In this document: positions 43,970 to 55,544 of the stretch, in pieces
How the letters are laid out: every line of letters begins with the position of its first letter
Numbering within the stretch: the stretch's first letter is position 1
Source of the DNA: Telmatactis stephensoni
Lineage: Eukaryota > Cnidaria > Anthozoa > Actiniaria > Isophelliidae
Direction: 5' to 3'
NCBI GenBank assembly: GCA_029948255.1
Contig: JALIZF010001882.1
Span: 806,001 to 870,000, forward strand
DNA length: 64,000 nt
Program-made: the position numbers and the translations under genes
The notes under the pieces: generated by a model
The model's database searches: none
The model's input: the letters and a program-made list of their open reading frames with translations, nothing else
Told to the model about the DNA's origin: nothing

Positions 43970-45921
43970 TTTTTGTAGCTGATGCTCTTTAAAATGATTT
44001 AACTTAAAAATGATTAGAAGAAAAAAGTTAAAATTGAAAACGAAATACCCGTTGCACTTGAAATTGTATTTGCATTCAATTTGTTCAGTGTCGGAAATTC
44101 CATCAGCTGAACGCTTGTCTCCCAGTAAGCCGACGAATTTGTAAATAAGAACAGTTATAAAAACGTCAAAGCAAAAATATTTAGACTAATTTGATCTTTT
44201 TCCTATTTCTGAATTGTAATTTCTGTACAGTAATATTGGTTTTATCCTTGAAATATACATTTTGCTTCATTCAGTTATTTGCGTTGCTCCTAGCTAGACA
44301 ATAACAGGAAGACTGTATTTAACCAAACGAAAGCTTTCATTGTTGTATACTGAAACTTATTGCTGTAACTTTAAAATGTAAGAGAGCAAATGTTGAAGGA
44401 CAAAAGAAAATTGTCACCAGCCAAAGGCTTGAGTTGGGTGCTTTCATTTTACATTCATGTAATAGTTGATGCTTCAATGTTCAATGTAGTCTTTGAAAAT
44501 TGGAGGTACCAAAATTGATTAAAACTCGAAGAAACCTCGAACACTGATCTCCGTCTTGTAAAACTTCTTATGCGACCAGCCAAAATACCAAAAGTTTGTA
44601 ACTCAAATCTTTGCCTTCATTCGTTTGTTTTGACCGATTAATATGTTTTATCTTGCGGGGTTTTTGATATTTTGCTCTGAAGAGGAAACTTTCCTTTTCA
44701 GTTTAGTCCGTTTTAGCATTACTGCTTTTGTTCCTATAACAGGAAGAAGAATTTCACTTGTCTAGTAAAAATACACGACTCGCACACGACATGCAGGGAA
44801 TAGTGGAGAGAGGTAGCTAAATCCATGATCTCCGAGCCTCATCCATGAGGAAGGAATCAGACAATACAGACACACACACATAGACACACATACACACACA
44901 CAGACAGACAGTAAAAACTGACAAAAGCAGACAAACAAGCAGCATTTTTTTATGCTTTGTGTGAATGCCACAAAATTTAGAATTTTGTAAACTCTAAATT
45001 GAATTTTAATTCTCGAACTTGGTTCTGCTTTAGCCTTGTTTTTGACCATATTTTCACATATTGGAACTTGATCTAGGTTTACTGGAATTCTTACCTAATC
45101 GAAGCGTGAAATACCTTTCCTTGGTTCAAGTGAAGTTAACCCATTTGACCGTAAAACGTTTTCGGGGAGGAGTTAAAAAATCTTGCAAAAGCCTACTACG
45201 AAACTGATGTTATTATAACCTGATAAAAAAAATGGGGAAAGTGATTTTGCATGAAATTCATGATCTCTGTTTATTTCGCATGGTACAGAGTAGTTCGTCT
45301 GCGGCTGAAAGACAGATACTTCAGCACACCAGAAAACATTTGGTTCAGCATCATTTGGCTAACTCGAATCCCCGCCTGTTAACTCAACCTTCTTTCCGTT
45401 TACCTTGGGAGTTGGCAAGGTTCTGCTGTTCTTGTGCGCCCCTTGCAGCTGATATCAGTCAAAGCGGGACATAATAATATTTAAACTGAACTTGTATTCG
45501 CTTGCGTTGCATGATAACGAAGATATGGCTTTAAGCTTCAGGAAAAAAGCACCTCTGAATGGGAATTTGTACGACGGGGAAGGACCAAATGCATACACGT
45601 GTTGTCTGACACGACGCAATTTATAAAAGCATACATGTTTATGACCTTCTGCATGCTTGACTTTTGTACACTAGCGCAGCGCTAACTTTCGACAGAGCGC
45701 GCCATATTTTTGCCACTTTCGGATCCTTTGACACAAGCAACGAGAGATCTTCACTGGTTTTTCAATGCTGTGTTTAATTTCCTTTTTAATGGTTATTTAC
45801 ATTTATTAGTTTTTGATTTAGCTTGACTATTTCTATAGCTTAGTTCATGTTTAGCAGTTCCTTTGAGTCCAGGTAAGCCAGTAGGTTTAAGACTCGTGCC
45901 TTATCCATCTTGCGTTCCATC

Positions 45922-46197
45922 TCAGGTGTCGGTATTATCAAAGCTGAGTGGTGCATCTTGTGGTTCGTCTCTCTTTCCACAATACACTGTTTTCCAACCA
46001 CAGCGCCGCCTGCAGTACTTGTGACAGCGGCCATAACGGCATTTCACCCAACAATGGTTCCAACACCTATATCGCCTGCAGTAGCGTCTTGGTGGAGTTT
46101 TACGACGACGACGGCGGCGCCTTCCCCACCATCCTTCAGCGTCAGGAAGGACCAAAATAAAGATGATTAATAGCACAAATAGGAACTTGAAGTTCAT
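45922..46197 (-). CDS. Cationic 8-Cys secreted peptide E (91 aa)
   Basis: The signal peptide and the WWG plus seven-arginine arm match C, but the arm lacks the PPPGP run. Cysteines are at 40, 45, 49, 53, 58, 62, 66 and 73, spaced 4-3-3-4-3-3-6, so only the central loop is shortened (RYGR). CGKR is at 73-76 and the tail starts DEPQDAP. Nearly every residue between cysteines differs from C and D, while the signal peptide and processing site are conserved. That is what diversifying evolution of the mature part would produce. Confidence 0.82.
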   Translation of the reverse strand: MNFKFLFVLLIIFILVLPDAEGWWGRRRRRRRKTPPRRYCRRYRCWNHCWVKCRYGRCHKYCRRRCGWKTVYCGKRDEPQDAPLSFDNTDT

Positions 46198-46997
46198 GAT
46201 AGCGAACCTAAAGTAACAAGATTGAATAAGCAAAGTCATTCGGTTTCTTATCAAATGCAAGCTTTAATGTTACTAGTTTATAAAATTTTATAATATTGCA
46301 GTTTGGATATCCATGCAATTTGTGAAAGTTGAGACGAAGTTTTCTTTGTCTTCTCTGGTTTGAAAGATTTATATGGAAAAAAATTAAAATTGTTTGCGTC
46401 ACAGAATTGGGGCAAAGAATTGAAAGAGAAAGTTGATGCTTATCAGTTATAGATGAAGACTATATAGTTATATAGTTCCCAAGTCAAAAGTCTTATGGGT
46501 TGATTTTTTCCGCAATAAAAAGAAAGCCAATGAAGATATCACAATTGTGTTATCACTGTTTTAACCTTATGAATTTAATTCCACGCGTGGAATTTTTCTC
46601 ATCAAAATGCCAAATTAAAACTTCCAAAAATGGCAAAATGGTTCAAAAAAACAGCCATTCTCACAAAACAATCGGAATCTTTTTCAGTGCAGATAAGAAA
46701 TTTTTGAAACATTAAAAAGAAATTTGAATCCTCGTTCTCGCTTCTACAAAGCGACTTCACCGATTTTTCTAGCTTAAGAAAATGAGACTGAAAATGTAAA
46801 AACAGCGGCAAAACGGCGTACGTAATTTTTGGAACTAACTTTTGCAAACAATATTTTCACTTATATTTGAAATACGTAACAAGATTATTGATGGATCTTT
46901 TCTTGTTTTCTTTTTATCGAAAAGAAATTAAAGTTAATCCAGAACCGACTTTTGTCCATTGTATACTGTTACGAGTTGCTTTAATCAGAACACTTAC

Positions 46998-47083
46998 CAA
47001 CTTTCCTTGGATCTGATCTTTTTTCACAAATATGCAAGCAAGAACAGACTGAAACTGGTTTCGTAACAGCCCATCCTTTTATA
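46998..47083 (-). promoter_or_regulatory. Gene E promoter and 5' noncoding exon
   Basis: A canonical TATAAAAG lies on the minus strand (47076-47083). The donor AAAGTTG|GTAAGTG ends at 46998 and the intron runs 790 bases to 46207. This is the best TATA box of the three copies. Confidence 0.55.
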
Positions 47084-48189
47084 GTTTTTCTAGCTGATGT
47101 TCTTAAAAATAGCTCGTTTCACTTTGAAGGAAAGAATTGAGAACGAAATAAACACTCGTTCCCAAGTCTTGCACTTAAATTTCTATCAATTTGCATTCAA
47201 TTCATTTCCTGTGAAACTTCTCTTGTTTAGACTTTTTTAGCATTTCTTTGTATATAAGAATTAAGAAAATTAGTTTACAATTTTAGAATATTCTTGCATA
47301 AATGAGCTGTTTTCTTAATTCATTTATAAATAAGAATTGTATAGTTTAAGATTTATAAAAACATCAAGCAAAATTAGTCAGAATTTGATTTTTTTCTATT
47401 TCTGAATCTCTGTGCAGTAATATTAGTTTCATCCTTGGAGAATTTGCTTCATTGAGTTTTATTTACTCTACTTAATAACAGGAATACTATTTATGTTTTC
47501 CCCTGACTGTATTTAACCAAACGAAAGCTTTCATTGTTGTATACTGAAACTCTTATTGCTGAAACTTTAAAATGTGAAAGAGGAAAAGTTGAAAGGCACT
47601 AAAGAAATTTATCATAAGCCAAAGGAGTTGAATGCCTAAGGATGCTTTCATTTTACATTGACGTAACAGCTGATACTTGTTCACAATTTTCAGTTTAGTC
47701 TTTGAAAACTGGAGGCACAAAAAGTTTATTTAAAACTCGAATATAAACCTTGATATCTGCTCTAGAATAAAAGAGTCACGAACATTTTTGTGACATATTA
47801 TCTTGCCACAATAATGTAGAACCAATTAATAAATTAAAACTGTGCATGGCATTTCAATATGATGAACTCTAATTAATTCATTGAGTTTTATTTACTCCTA
47901 CTATATAACAGGGAGACTATATTTAACCAAACGAAAGCTTTCATTATTGTATACTGAAACTCATATTGCTGAAACTTTAAAGTGGGACGATAATGAAATC
48001 TTGACCGTTTAAAAGACGATTTTTTTGGATTAAAAATCAAAATATTAGTTATGTAAAATGGAAATCCGATGTAAAATAAAATTGGAGAAAAAATCATATA
48101 CCTAAAAAGTTTGAGTTGAATTGTCTCTAAATGCCGTCCGCCATTAATCCATCTGGCACTTTAAATAAATAAAAAATAAATAAATTAGG
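47084..48189. other. Duplicated upstream sequence without genes
   Basis: A TTTCATTGTTGTATACTGAA block occurs twice (about 47530 and 47940), showing a local duplication. No coding exon was recognised. Confidence 0.5.
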
Positions 48190-48385
48190 AGTAGCTCATC
48201 ACCCTTCCTTGCAGCTAAGTGCTGAATTATGAAGGGCGCAGCTCAACGTGATCGAGTCGAAGGTTTATAAGGGCGCTTTCATTACGAGACAATTGAACAA
48301 TCACACATTTACATACAAATTTACATACACATACACGTAGCAGCCACCATACGACCCATGTCTGATCACGGAGCACAGCTTAGAT
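48190..48385 (-). mobile_element. Truncated SINE, same family as 4843-5246
   Basis: Shares CAGCTCAACGT, TCGAAGG and CATGTCTGATCACGGAGCAC-type words with the earlier copy. The tRNA-like head is missing. Confidence 0.5.
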
Positions 48386-48556
48386 CGAAACTAGTTCGTA
48401 TTTTTGTAAGGAAAAATTGATGAAAAGTGAAAAATGAATATATTTTATCAAAAGATGAATATAGTTAAATAACACTTGCTACTCTCCGCCAAAAAAAGCA
48501 TTTTAAGCACATTATCACCGAGAAATTTGTGTTTAAAACCTGAGAGAACAATAGCC

Positions 48557-48598
48557 TTGAGAAACTGACGTCATATATCAGTGACGTCAGTTTCTCAA
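48557..48598. repeat. 42-bp palindrome with TGACGTCA cores
   Basis: TTGAGAAACTGACGTCA is followed after 8 bases by its exact reverse complement. TGACGTCA is the consensus CRE site, occurring twice. Weaker mirrored sequence extends to both sides, so it is probably the centre of an old foldback element. Confidence 0.7.
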
Positions 48599-48599
48599 A

Positions 48600-49740
48600 A
48601 TGTAGATGCTAAAATATAACAATTTCTCTTCTAAATAAGAAGAAAATGTTGCTTCATGGTGATAATTTGGGCCGTAATTATCGGTTGGACTAAGTTTCAG
48701 GTCATTTTCATTCGCTATAAATTTTCATCCAGGTGCTGCTTTGAATAATGGCGGTCGATGAAAGCAGAGGAAAATAACTCCTTTTGAGGATGTTCTTAAA
48801 ATCGCCGCTTTGGTGTGTTAATATGAATGCTATAAAGTCAACAAATATAAAAATAATAAGGTCGCTAATTTCATCGTCGTCCCACTTTAATACAAAATGT
48901 GAAAGAGGAAAAGTTAAACTGTACATGGCATTCAATATCACGAACTCCTAATTCATTAAACACTGTCAGGCATTAGAGACGGGAAAATCGTCGTGGATGG
49001 GACAGAAGATGGTTTAATCTAAATTTAAGTCAGATTTATCATCTAAGACAGGTTTCCTGCCCAGTTTTCCAGTCTGTTAAGATGGGAGAATAGATGAGAA
49101 ATTCCATTTTACAATCTAAGTCTAAATTTATTAATCTGCGAGAAGTATATTCGGCATTTGTAGTTGTATAAACTGAGGCCAGCACTTCGTTTAGCTCGTA
49201 AATTGGTTCAGTTCAAACATGCAAGATGCACAAAATTGCGACAAATAACCCTGAAATCATCAAGAGAAGACTAGAAACAGTAATACATACAAGAGTTTTT
49301 GGAAAACATTAAAAGAAAGATTGCATTTTCCTTACTTTTTCGCTTAAACTTGCCCCAGTCCCTCCTCTGTCAAATGCTATTTTGAGGAAGAAATTCGTAC
49401 TTTAGCAAGCTATCTTAAAATATCTTAATTTAAAAAAGTCTATGTTCCGATTTCGAAATATTCTCAAATGCATACCTTTTTGTTTTTACCTTTTTATAGA
49501 ATAACTTCAATATTTAAATGTTGTCAATGACTTAATGCGAATATTGAGTGCCTTTTATTTGATTTTCTTGTTTCGAATTCGATTGGTGTCGCACGACTTT
49601 ACAGCGCAAAGCTTAAAACTGTGGCCGGTGTAAATTTGCTTGCATAACTAGTTTTCCCAACTGATGCTTAGATAAGATATAATAAGAGAAGAGATTTCCT
49701 CGGATATGGGATCTTTCCTATAAGCTGTAAAAAAAGTACT
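48600..49740. other. AT-rich spacer
   Basis: The segment at about 49411-49730 recurs near 58428-58730. No gene was recognised. Confidence 0.5.
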
Positions 49741-50140
49741 AAGGGGGGATCACTCAGTGTCTGTATCTTTTCCGTAAAGTTTTGCCAAAGAGTTACTCTG
49801 ACCACATGGTTTTGTTTGACTTGTAACTTTTAAAGATGTGATTTGCAAGATCTTCCCCAGGCTACAATAGCATAAGGTATATAACGGTAAATAAGGTAGA
49901 TTTCTTTAAGTTGCTGTAACCCTCCCCCTTTCCCCTCCCCCTCTCCTTTCTCTTCCCCCTTTCATTTCCCTTCCCCCTCTCCTTTCCCTTCCCTTTCTCC
50001 TTTCCTCTCTCCCTCTGCTTTGACTCACTCCTTTCCTCTCCCCTCTCCTTGGGCTTACTCTCCGTAAACGGCCGGGACAAGTGACTGGAGAGGAACCATG
50101 CATCAATATTTGTTTAGGCCTTTTGCATCAACTGGTCACA
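49741..50140. repeat. Segmental duplication copy 1 with pyrimidine tract
   Basis: AAGG(A/G)GGGATCACTCAGTGTCTG begins a block that recurs at about 58222 and 63387. Inside it a C/T tract (49921-50048) is expanded to different lengths in each copy. Confidence 0.8.
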
Positions 50141-50445
50141 TGGTACAAAATCTGCTATTCTGGTGGGCAAAATACGCACTGGGAAATCTAAACAAAGACA
50201 AGTCAAGTTTAACTGGTTGGAATCCTTTTGTTTTTGAGGCTGTTACATTCCTGCTGATTTTATTCAAATTGTTTGCCAGCTGATTTTATTCTAAGTATTA
50301 ATGCCGTTTACATGTTTATTTGAGTAGTAATCTAGTCAGTCTAAGTAGCTTATATTTTATGGTTAAGACATCCTTCGCAATATTTCAATCGAGGCATGGC
50401 ATCTTGTGGCTCGTCTCCATATCTGCAGGGCGCTGGTCGAAAACC

Positions 50446-50673
50446 CTAACAACAGTCCGCGGGGATTTTCGCATCGGACTTGTCTTCACTTATGGTAGCA
50501 TCTCTAGTTGTCCCGCGAAATGCATCAGAAGCTACAGTGTTGTCAGCAACAAGGCGACCTTGACGACGCTGACGACGCTGATGACGGCTTCTCATGTGCC
50601 TACCACCTTCAGTGTCAGGAAGGACCAAAATGAAGATGACAAACAGCACAAACAGGAACTTGAAGTTCATCAT
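50446..50673 (-). pseudogene. Decayed or repurposed peptide relative F
   Basis: The signal peptide (MMNFKFLFVLF) and the shared acceptor TCCTTAG|GTTCGAC are kept. After them comes a basic GRHMRSRHQRRQRRQGR segment, then an acidic stretch and a stop at residue 76. The cysteine module is absent. Downstream of the stop, in the same frame, sequence resembling the DEPQDA tail of peptide E can still be read. So the gene has probably lost its old end through a premature stop. It could still make a linear basic peptide. Confidence 0.6.
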
Positions 50674-50699
50674 GTCGAACCTAAGGACAAAAAAGACTA

Positions 50700-51990
50700 G
50701 TTAGCGAATATCTGTACTCGAGACAAATTTGAACACCAGAAATAAAAAGAGCACTTCGTTAGTAAAAGTTCAAAGTTGCAATTTATAAGATGAATAAGAG
50801 AAAAAAACGACAGCAAATTTAAGTAATACTCGCAGGATTTTTGTTCTGTGAGCACGAGCGAGGCCAGAAAGTTCGTTATCGCAAAAAAGTTTAATGAGAA
50901 AAGATTTGATTTCCCTCGAGTGAAAAACGCTATTATTTTGATCATAAAGATTGCTGCCAGGAAATCCCTTTATACCTTTGCTTTCAATAAATTCACATAA
51001 GCTTTGGCACTCCCGTCTCACTGTTTAGCATACTATATAACCAGTACTTGCGGTCACTTCATATTGGTGTGTGTGTGTACAGACCTGTATACATATCAGG
51101 GGATACTTCACACATTGAAAATTCCATCTTGAACAACGAATCCTCGAAAAAGTAAAATGATAAGATTGCATGGGGTTTGGGGATCGATCATAAATGTCAG
51201 TGTAATTACAGCATTAAATAATATATGAGTATATACGGCGCGCGGAATGGTCCAAAATTATGACATTAATTAAGTTTGAACAGATAACTGTTGGTTGACT
51301 GCGTTACATCGCGTTAGATGATATTGTTCTCTTCTCAACACAAAAAAACTGGGTCAAAGACTAAACAAATCGTTTGAAGACCAAAAACTCAGTCGAAGAC
51401 TCAAAAAAACAAACAACAACAACAACAGCAACAACAACAACAACAACAAAAAAAAACACCTTGGTAAAAGGCAGAAAAAACTCGGTCGAAGACAAAAACT
51501 TGGTCCAAGACAAAGTTCGATCGATGTCAAAAAACTCGGTCGAAAACTAAAAACTCGATCGGAAACTTAAAAAAAACTAAATTAGGTCTAAGAACAAAGA
51601 ACTAATAGTCAAAGGTATCAGTTTTGTACTCTGTTTAGAGCAGCATTTGTATGGTGTAAAAGAGACCTTGATCACCATGCAATGATCGTATTAAAGTCCC
51701 TTGGTCATGATCGATGCGTTCCTTGCCGTGACCGTGCCGTTTTCACAATCTCATGAGCATGCGCAACACTGGAACTTGCAGAATTTTTATTTTGCTGACG
51801 TCATGTCGCGCGGTCGATCTTTTGGGGCAAAAATCTCCAAAACTAAACGGTAAAATCCTTTCATAATTTGTCAACTTTATTCGAATATAAAGCTACAGTA
51901 GTTGACAAAATATGAAAAAAATTGGCACTACAGAATTCTTTTTATTTCGTAAAATCGAAATTGTGAAATATTTTAGATTCTGTAGTGCAG
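50700..51990. other. Spacer with a minisatellite
   Basis: AAACTCGGTCGAAGAC-type units with variable spacing fill about 51345-51600, with an AAC microsatellite at 51413-51450. No exon was recognised. Confidence 0.55.
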
Positions 51991-51991
51991 A

Positions 51992-53399
51992 CACGCTTGG
52001 CATAAATGACTCCAAAATCGCTCATCCAAATTACGCCATTTTACTCAAACCTTCATATCTTCAACAGTCTTTCGTCGATTGGGACGGAATTTTCGGAGGT
52101 GGATTATTATAGGTAGCGTTTTATTTTGTTATACAGAAAGTCACCACAGACGTCATTTTGACGTCATAGTGAATTGTTACATTTCTAGCGAAAATATAGA
52201 TTGACACCAGAGGTTCTGAAAGATGTTCAATTTGATAGCAAACAACTTTCCCTAAAATTTGGCGTGATTTTTATCTTGATACGACAATTCGTTGCAGAGT
52301 TATAACGGATTTTTAATTCACGATGACGTCACAGAAATGACGTCACTTATTATTATTAAGAGCTATTAGAAGTGATTGGAAGCAGTAAGTGTTGTTCCCA
52401 TGATCAAGTCTAACTATTATAACACGATTCTGCATGACAAAGGTAAAAATTTTTACTCTGAGGTTTATTAGGGATATTTTAAATTATTGGTGACGTCATT
52501 TTGACGTAATGGGATTTTGCTACATATTCTGATTAATAATTTTAATACTTATCTTCAAAATATCGAAAATCTAAAAACATACGATTTGAGCGGCTTTGAA
52601 GTTGTTTTGATGTGGAACGTATCAGAACAAACAGGCTTCAAACAAAAAAGATGAATGAAGAAGTATTTTTACGAATAGCTGTTAAAAATTTCGTATATGT
52701 TTTTTTAACAGCTATTCGTAAAAATACTTCTTCATTCATCTTTTTTGTTTGAAGCCTGTTTGTTCTGATACGTTCCACATCAAAACAACTTCAAAGCCGC
52801 TCAAATCGTATGTTTTTAGATTTTCGATATTTTGAAGATAAGTATTAAAATTATTAATCAGAATATGTAGCAAAATCCCATTACGTCAAAATGACGTCAC
52901 CAATAATTTAAAATATCCCTAATAAACCTCAGAGAAAACACATTTTACCTTTGTCATGCAGAATCGTGTTATAATAGTTAGACTTGATCGTGGGAACGAC
53001 ACTTACTGCTTCCAATCACTTCTAATAGCTCTTAATAATAATAAGTGACGTCATTTCTGTGACGTCATCGTGAATTAAAAATCCGTTATAACTCTGCAAC
53101 GAATTGTCGTATCAAGATAAAAATCACGCCAAATTTTAGGGAAAGTTGTTTGCTATCAAATTGAACATCTTTCAGAACCTCTGGTGTCAATCTATATTTT
53201 CGCTAGAAATGTAACAATTCACTATGACGTCAAAATGACGTCTGTGGTGACTTTCTGTATAACAAAATAAAACGCTACCTATAATAATCCACCTCCGAAA
53301 ATTCCGTCCCAATCGACGAAAGACTGTTGAAGATATGAAGGTTTGAGTAAAATGGCGTAATTTGGATGAGCGATTTTGGAGTCATTTATGCCAAGCGTG
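51992..53399. repeat. 1.4-kb near-perfect palindrome
   Basis: The left arm (about 51992-52687) starts CACGCTTGGCATAAATGAC and the right arm (about 52702-53399) ends with its reverse complement. The arms are almost identical throughout, with a spacer of about 14 bases near 52688-52701. No ORF in the arms looks like a protein. Confidence 0.92.
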
Positions 53400-53718
53400 A
53401 GAATTTTTTCGTTCTTTGCCATATCAAAGGTAAAGATATGTACATTCTTTAAAATGAGTTTTAAAATAATTCACCGTGGAAAACGTGCGTTTTTATTTAT
53501 TTTATTGGAAAAATGACCTTAGTTAAAGCTGACGTGACGTTGCTATAGCAACCTTTCGAGCAATGAGTTTCATATCAAACGGTTCCCCGATTCATGGACT
53601 ATCATATGGTTGGCTGAAGCGTGTCAAAATTTATATCTGTAGCACCTATTATACGCTTTTTACTATTGGTATAAATATCTTTAAAACTATAGTGAGCTAC
53701 CTTAAGATCATGCTGTTA

Positions 53719-53973
53719 TATACACCTATTTCAAAAAAGGTTGTCACCGCTAAGAGCGATAGGCGATAGGTAATAGGTCATTCCAAGACCGCAAAGCACT
53801 ATTGATTTCTAATTGATTTACATATGAATTGCCAAATATTTGATGGAAGAGTGTAAAGAAAGATTTAGGATGGCTTAATTAAGAAATCAATAGTGCTTTG
53901 CGGTCTTGGAATGACCTATTACCTATCGCCTATCGCTCTTAGCGGTGACAACCTTTTTTGAAATAGGTGTATA
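53719..53973. repeat. 255-bp palindrome with about 100-bp arms
   Basis: TATACACCTATTTCAAAAAA and its reverse complement border arms containing GGCGATAGGTAATAGGTCAT. A fragment of the same family lies in the cadherin intron at about 27379. Confidence 0.88.
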
Positions 53974-55500
53974 CTAGAGCAGTTTTTGTCTAGCTGTGGA
54001 AAACTCACGACACGCCAGGAACAGGTCTTCAATGGTACACTGTTCCCTTTTCAGTCTTACCACATTTCTAACTCTTCTTCTCTTTTTTCTATCTTTAGCA
54101 TACAAAAATAATCTGAGGATCGCCGGCTATAAGTACGACGATCTCTTTAATTTTCCCGCCATTATTACGATCGCAATTATGGTCGAGATTCCCAAAACAC
54201 TGTGGATTTCTTTCTTTCAGACCAGTTTTGGTACAATTTGCCAACAGCATAAATTGATTCAAATAACTAAACAAAAAGGGAAATAAGTGATCTCTTACTA
54301 ATTACAATATATGCAACGTGGATCGACATTCCATCAGAAACACTTTCACGATATTGTTCAGTTGATTGCATCACCCTCTTCCTGACTCGTTTTGTAGAGA
54401 TGAATACAGGCAAAGGCGAAGTGAAAGCAATCGTGTAGACGAAGAACTGTTTAGTTGTTTATATTTACATTTACGTTTAGGCCTTCGACACGAAAGCGAT
54501 GGAAACGCTCACCGTAAAGGAATATTTTCGAAAACTTCCCCAAATTAAAGTGGATACTTTCGAAAAACGGATTTCGTGTGGAGAGCGCTTGACGTTGATT
54601 AATTATCAATGGAACGTTCACTATCGTTTAACGGAGCTGAACGGTAAAAAAGTATACGTTTACAAACGAAACCGCATATGTATTGACGACTCTAAAAGGA
54701 TTCGAAAACGTTCATCGCTTTCGTGAAACAGTCATAGTTTTCGTGTGGACTTCAGTCAATAGTTCTATGCGTTTACGGGGCCTGAATTAGCATATCGAAT
54801 GCTCGGTAGTCAGAACTGCGAGTACATGTCTAAACGCAGTACGCATAAGATCGCATAACATATTAACATGGAGTGAAAACAAATCCCTTTTAGTTTAATT
54901 TATTTTGTGCTTACATTTAAAATTATATGTTCAACGCTCAACTAGGTACAAACATTCCACGAGCCTTGAACAATGAATATTCAAAATGTCATAATTAATA
55001 AAAAGTGCTTTTGTTTTAATTATCTGCACGAGATGTCGAGAATATGTTTGTTATCGCAAAAAGGTCTATTGATAATGAGCTTGAAATGGAGATTTTTGGG
55101 CAGGGGGTAGCTTGTTATATTTAGCATTTATCTTCAGATAGAAATAATCAGTTTCTAGTTTTCATCGATTTTCTTCCAAGTTGACCTATAACTACGGGCA
55201 ATCTACAATAACCGCGTGGGTTAGCCTATAGGTAGAGAGCCAGATATATGTGCCATAATACTATGTAGTTTGATTGCAAAAAAAAAAAAAAAAAAAGAAA
55301 AGACAAAAAAAAAAAAAAAAAAAAGAAGAAGAAGAAGAAGAAGAAGAAAACCGACTTAATAAGAAAATACGCTTAAAATATTTGGCTTCCTAGTGTAAAT
55401 TTTCCACGGTAGATAGTGCTCAGTATTCTTATTCTTCTACAGTAGGTCCTCGTAGTGGCTATTCTTCTGCTGGTACTCTGGCAAAGTGCTGGCACAGTGC
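53974..55500. other. Spacer with weak ORFs
   Basis: The + strand ORF 54499-54726 and its neighbour 54366-54548 overlap and end in TTTCGTGTGGAC-type sequence that resembles the ends of common DNA-transposon remnants. I do not support them as genes. A/AAG microsatellites lie at 55279-55350. Confidence 0.45.
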
Positions 55501-55544
55501 TCAGTTAGATTTTAAGATCCTATAGATATCGTTTCTTTCAATTT

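Larger units (their letters stand above)
38830..47780. repeat. Tandem segmental duplication carrying peptide genes C, D and E
   Basis: Three units start near 38830, 41838 and 45020, each about 3 kb, with start codons 2893 and 3172 bases apart. Units 1 and 2 are very similar over coding, intron and upstream sequence. Unit 3 is more diverged. Confidence 0.88.

Noticed and set aside
49862..50106. Arg/Glu/Gly-rich minus-strand ORFs
   Set aside because: Same pyrimidine tract, copy 1; no signal peptide or domain.
54366..54726. Overlapping + strand ORFs
   Set aside because: No recognisable motif, overlapping frames, and an end resembling transposon remnant sequence.
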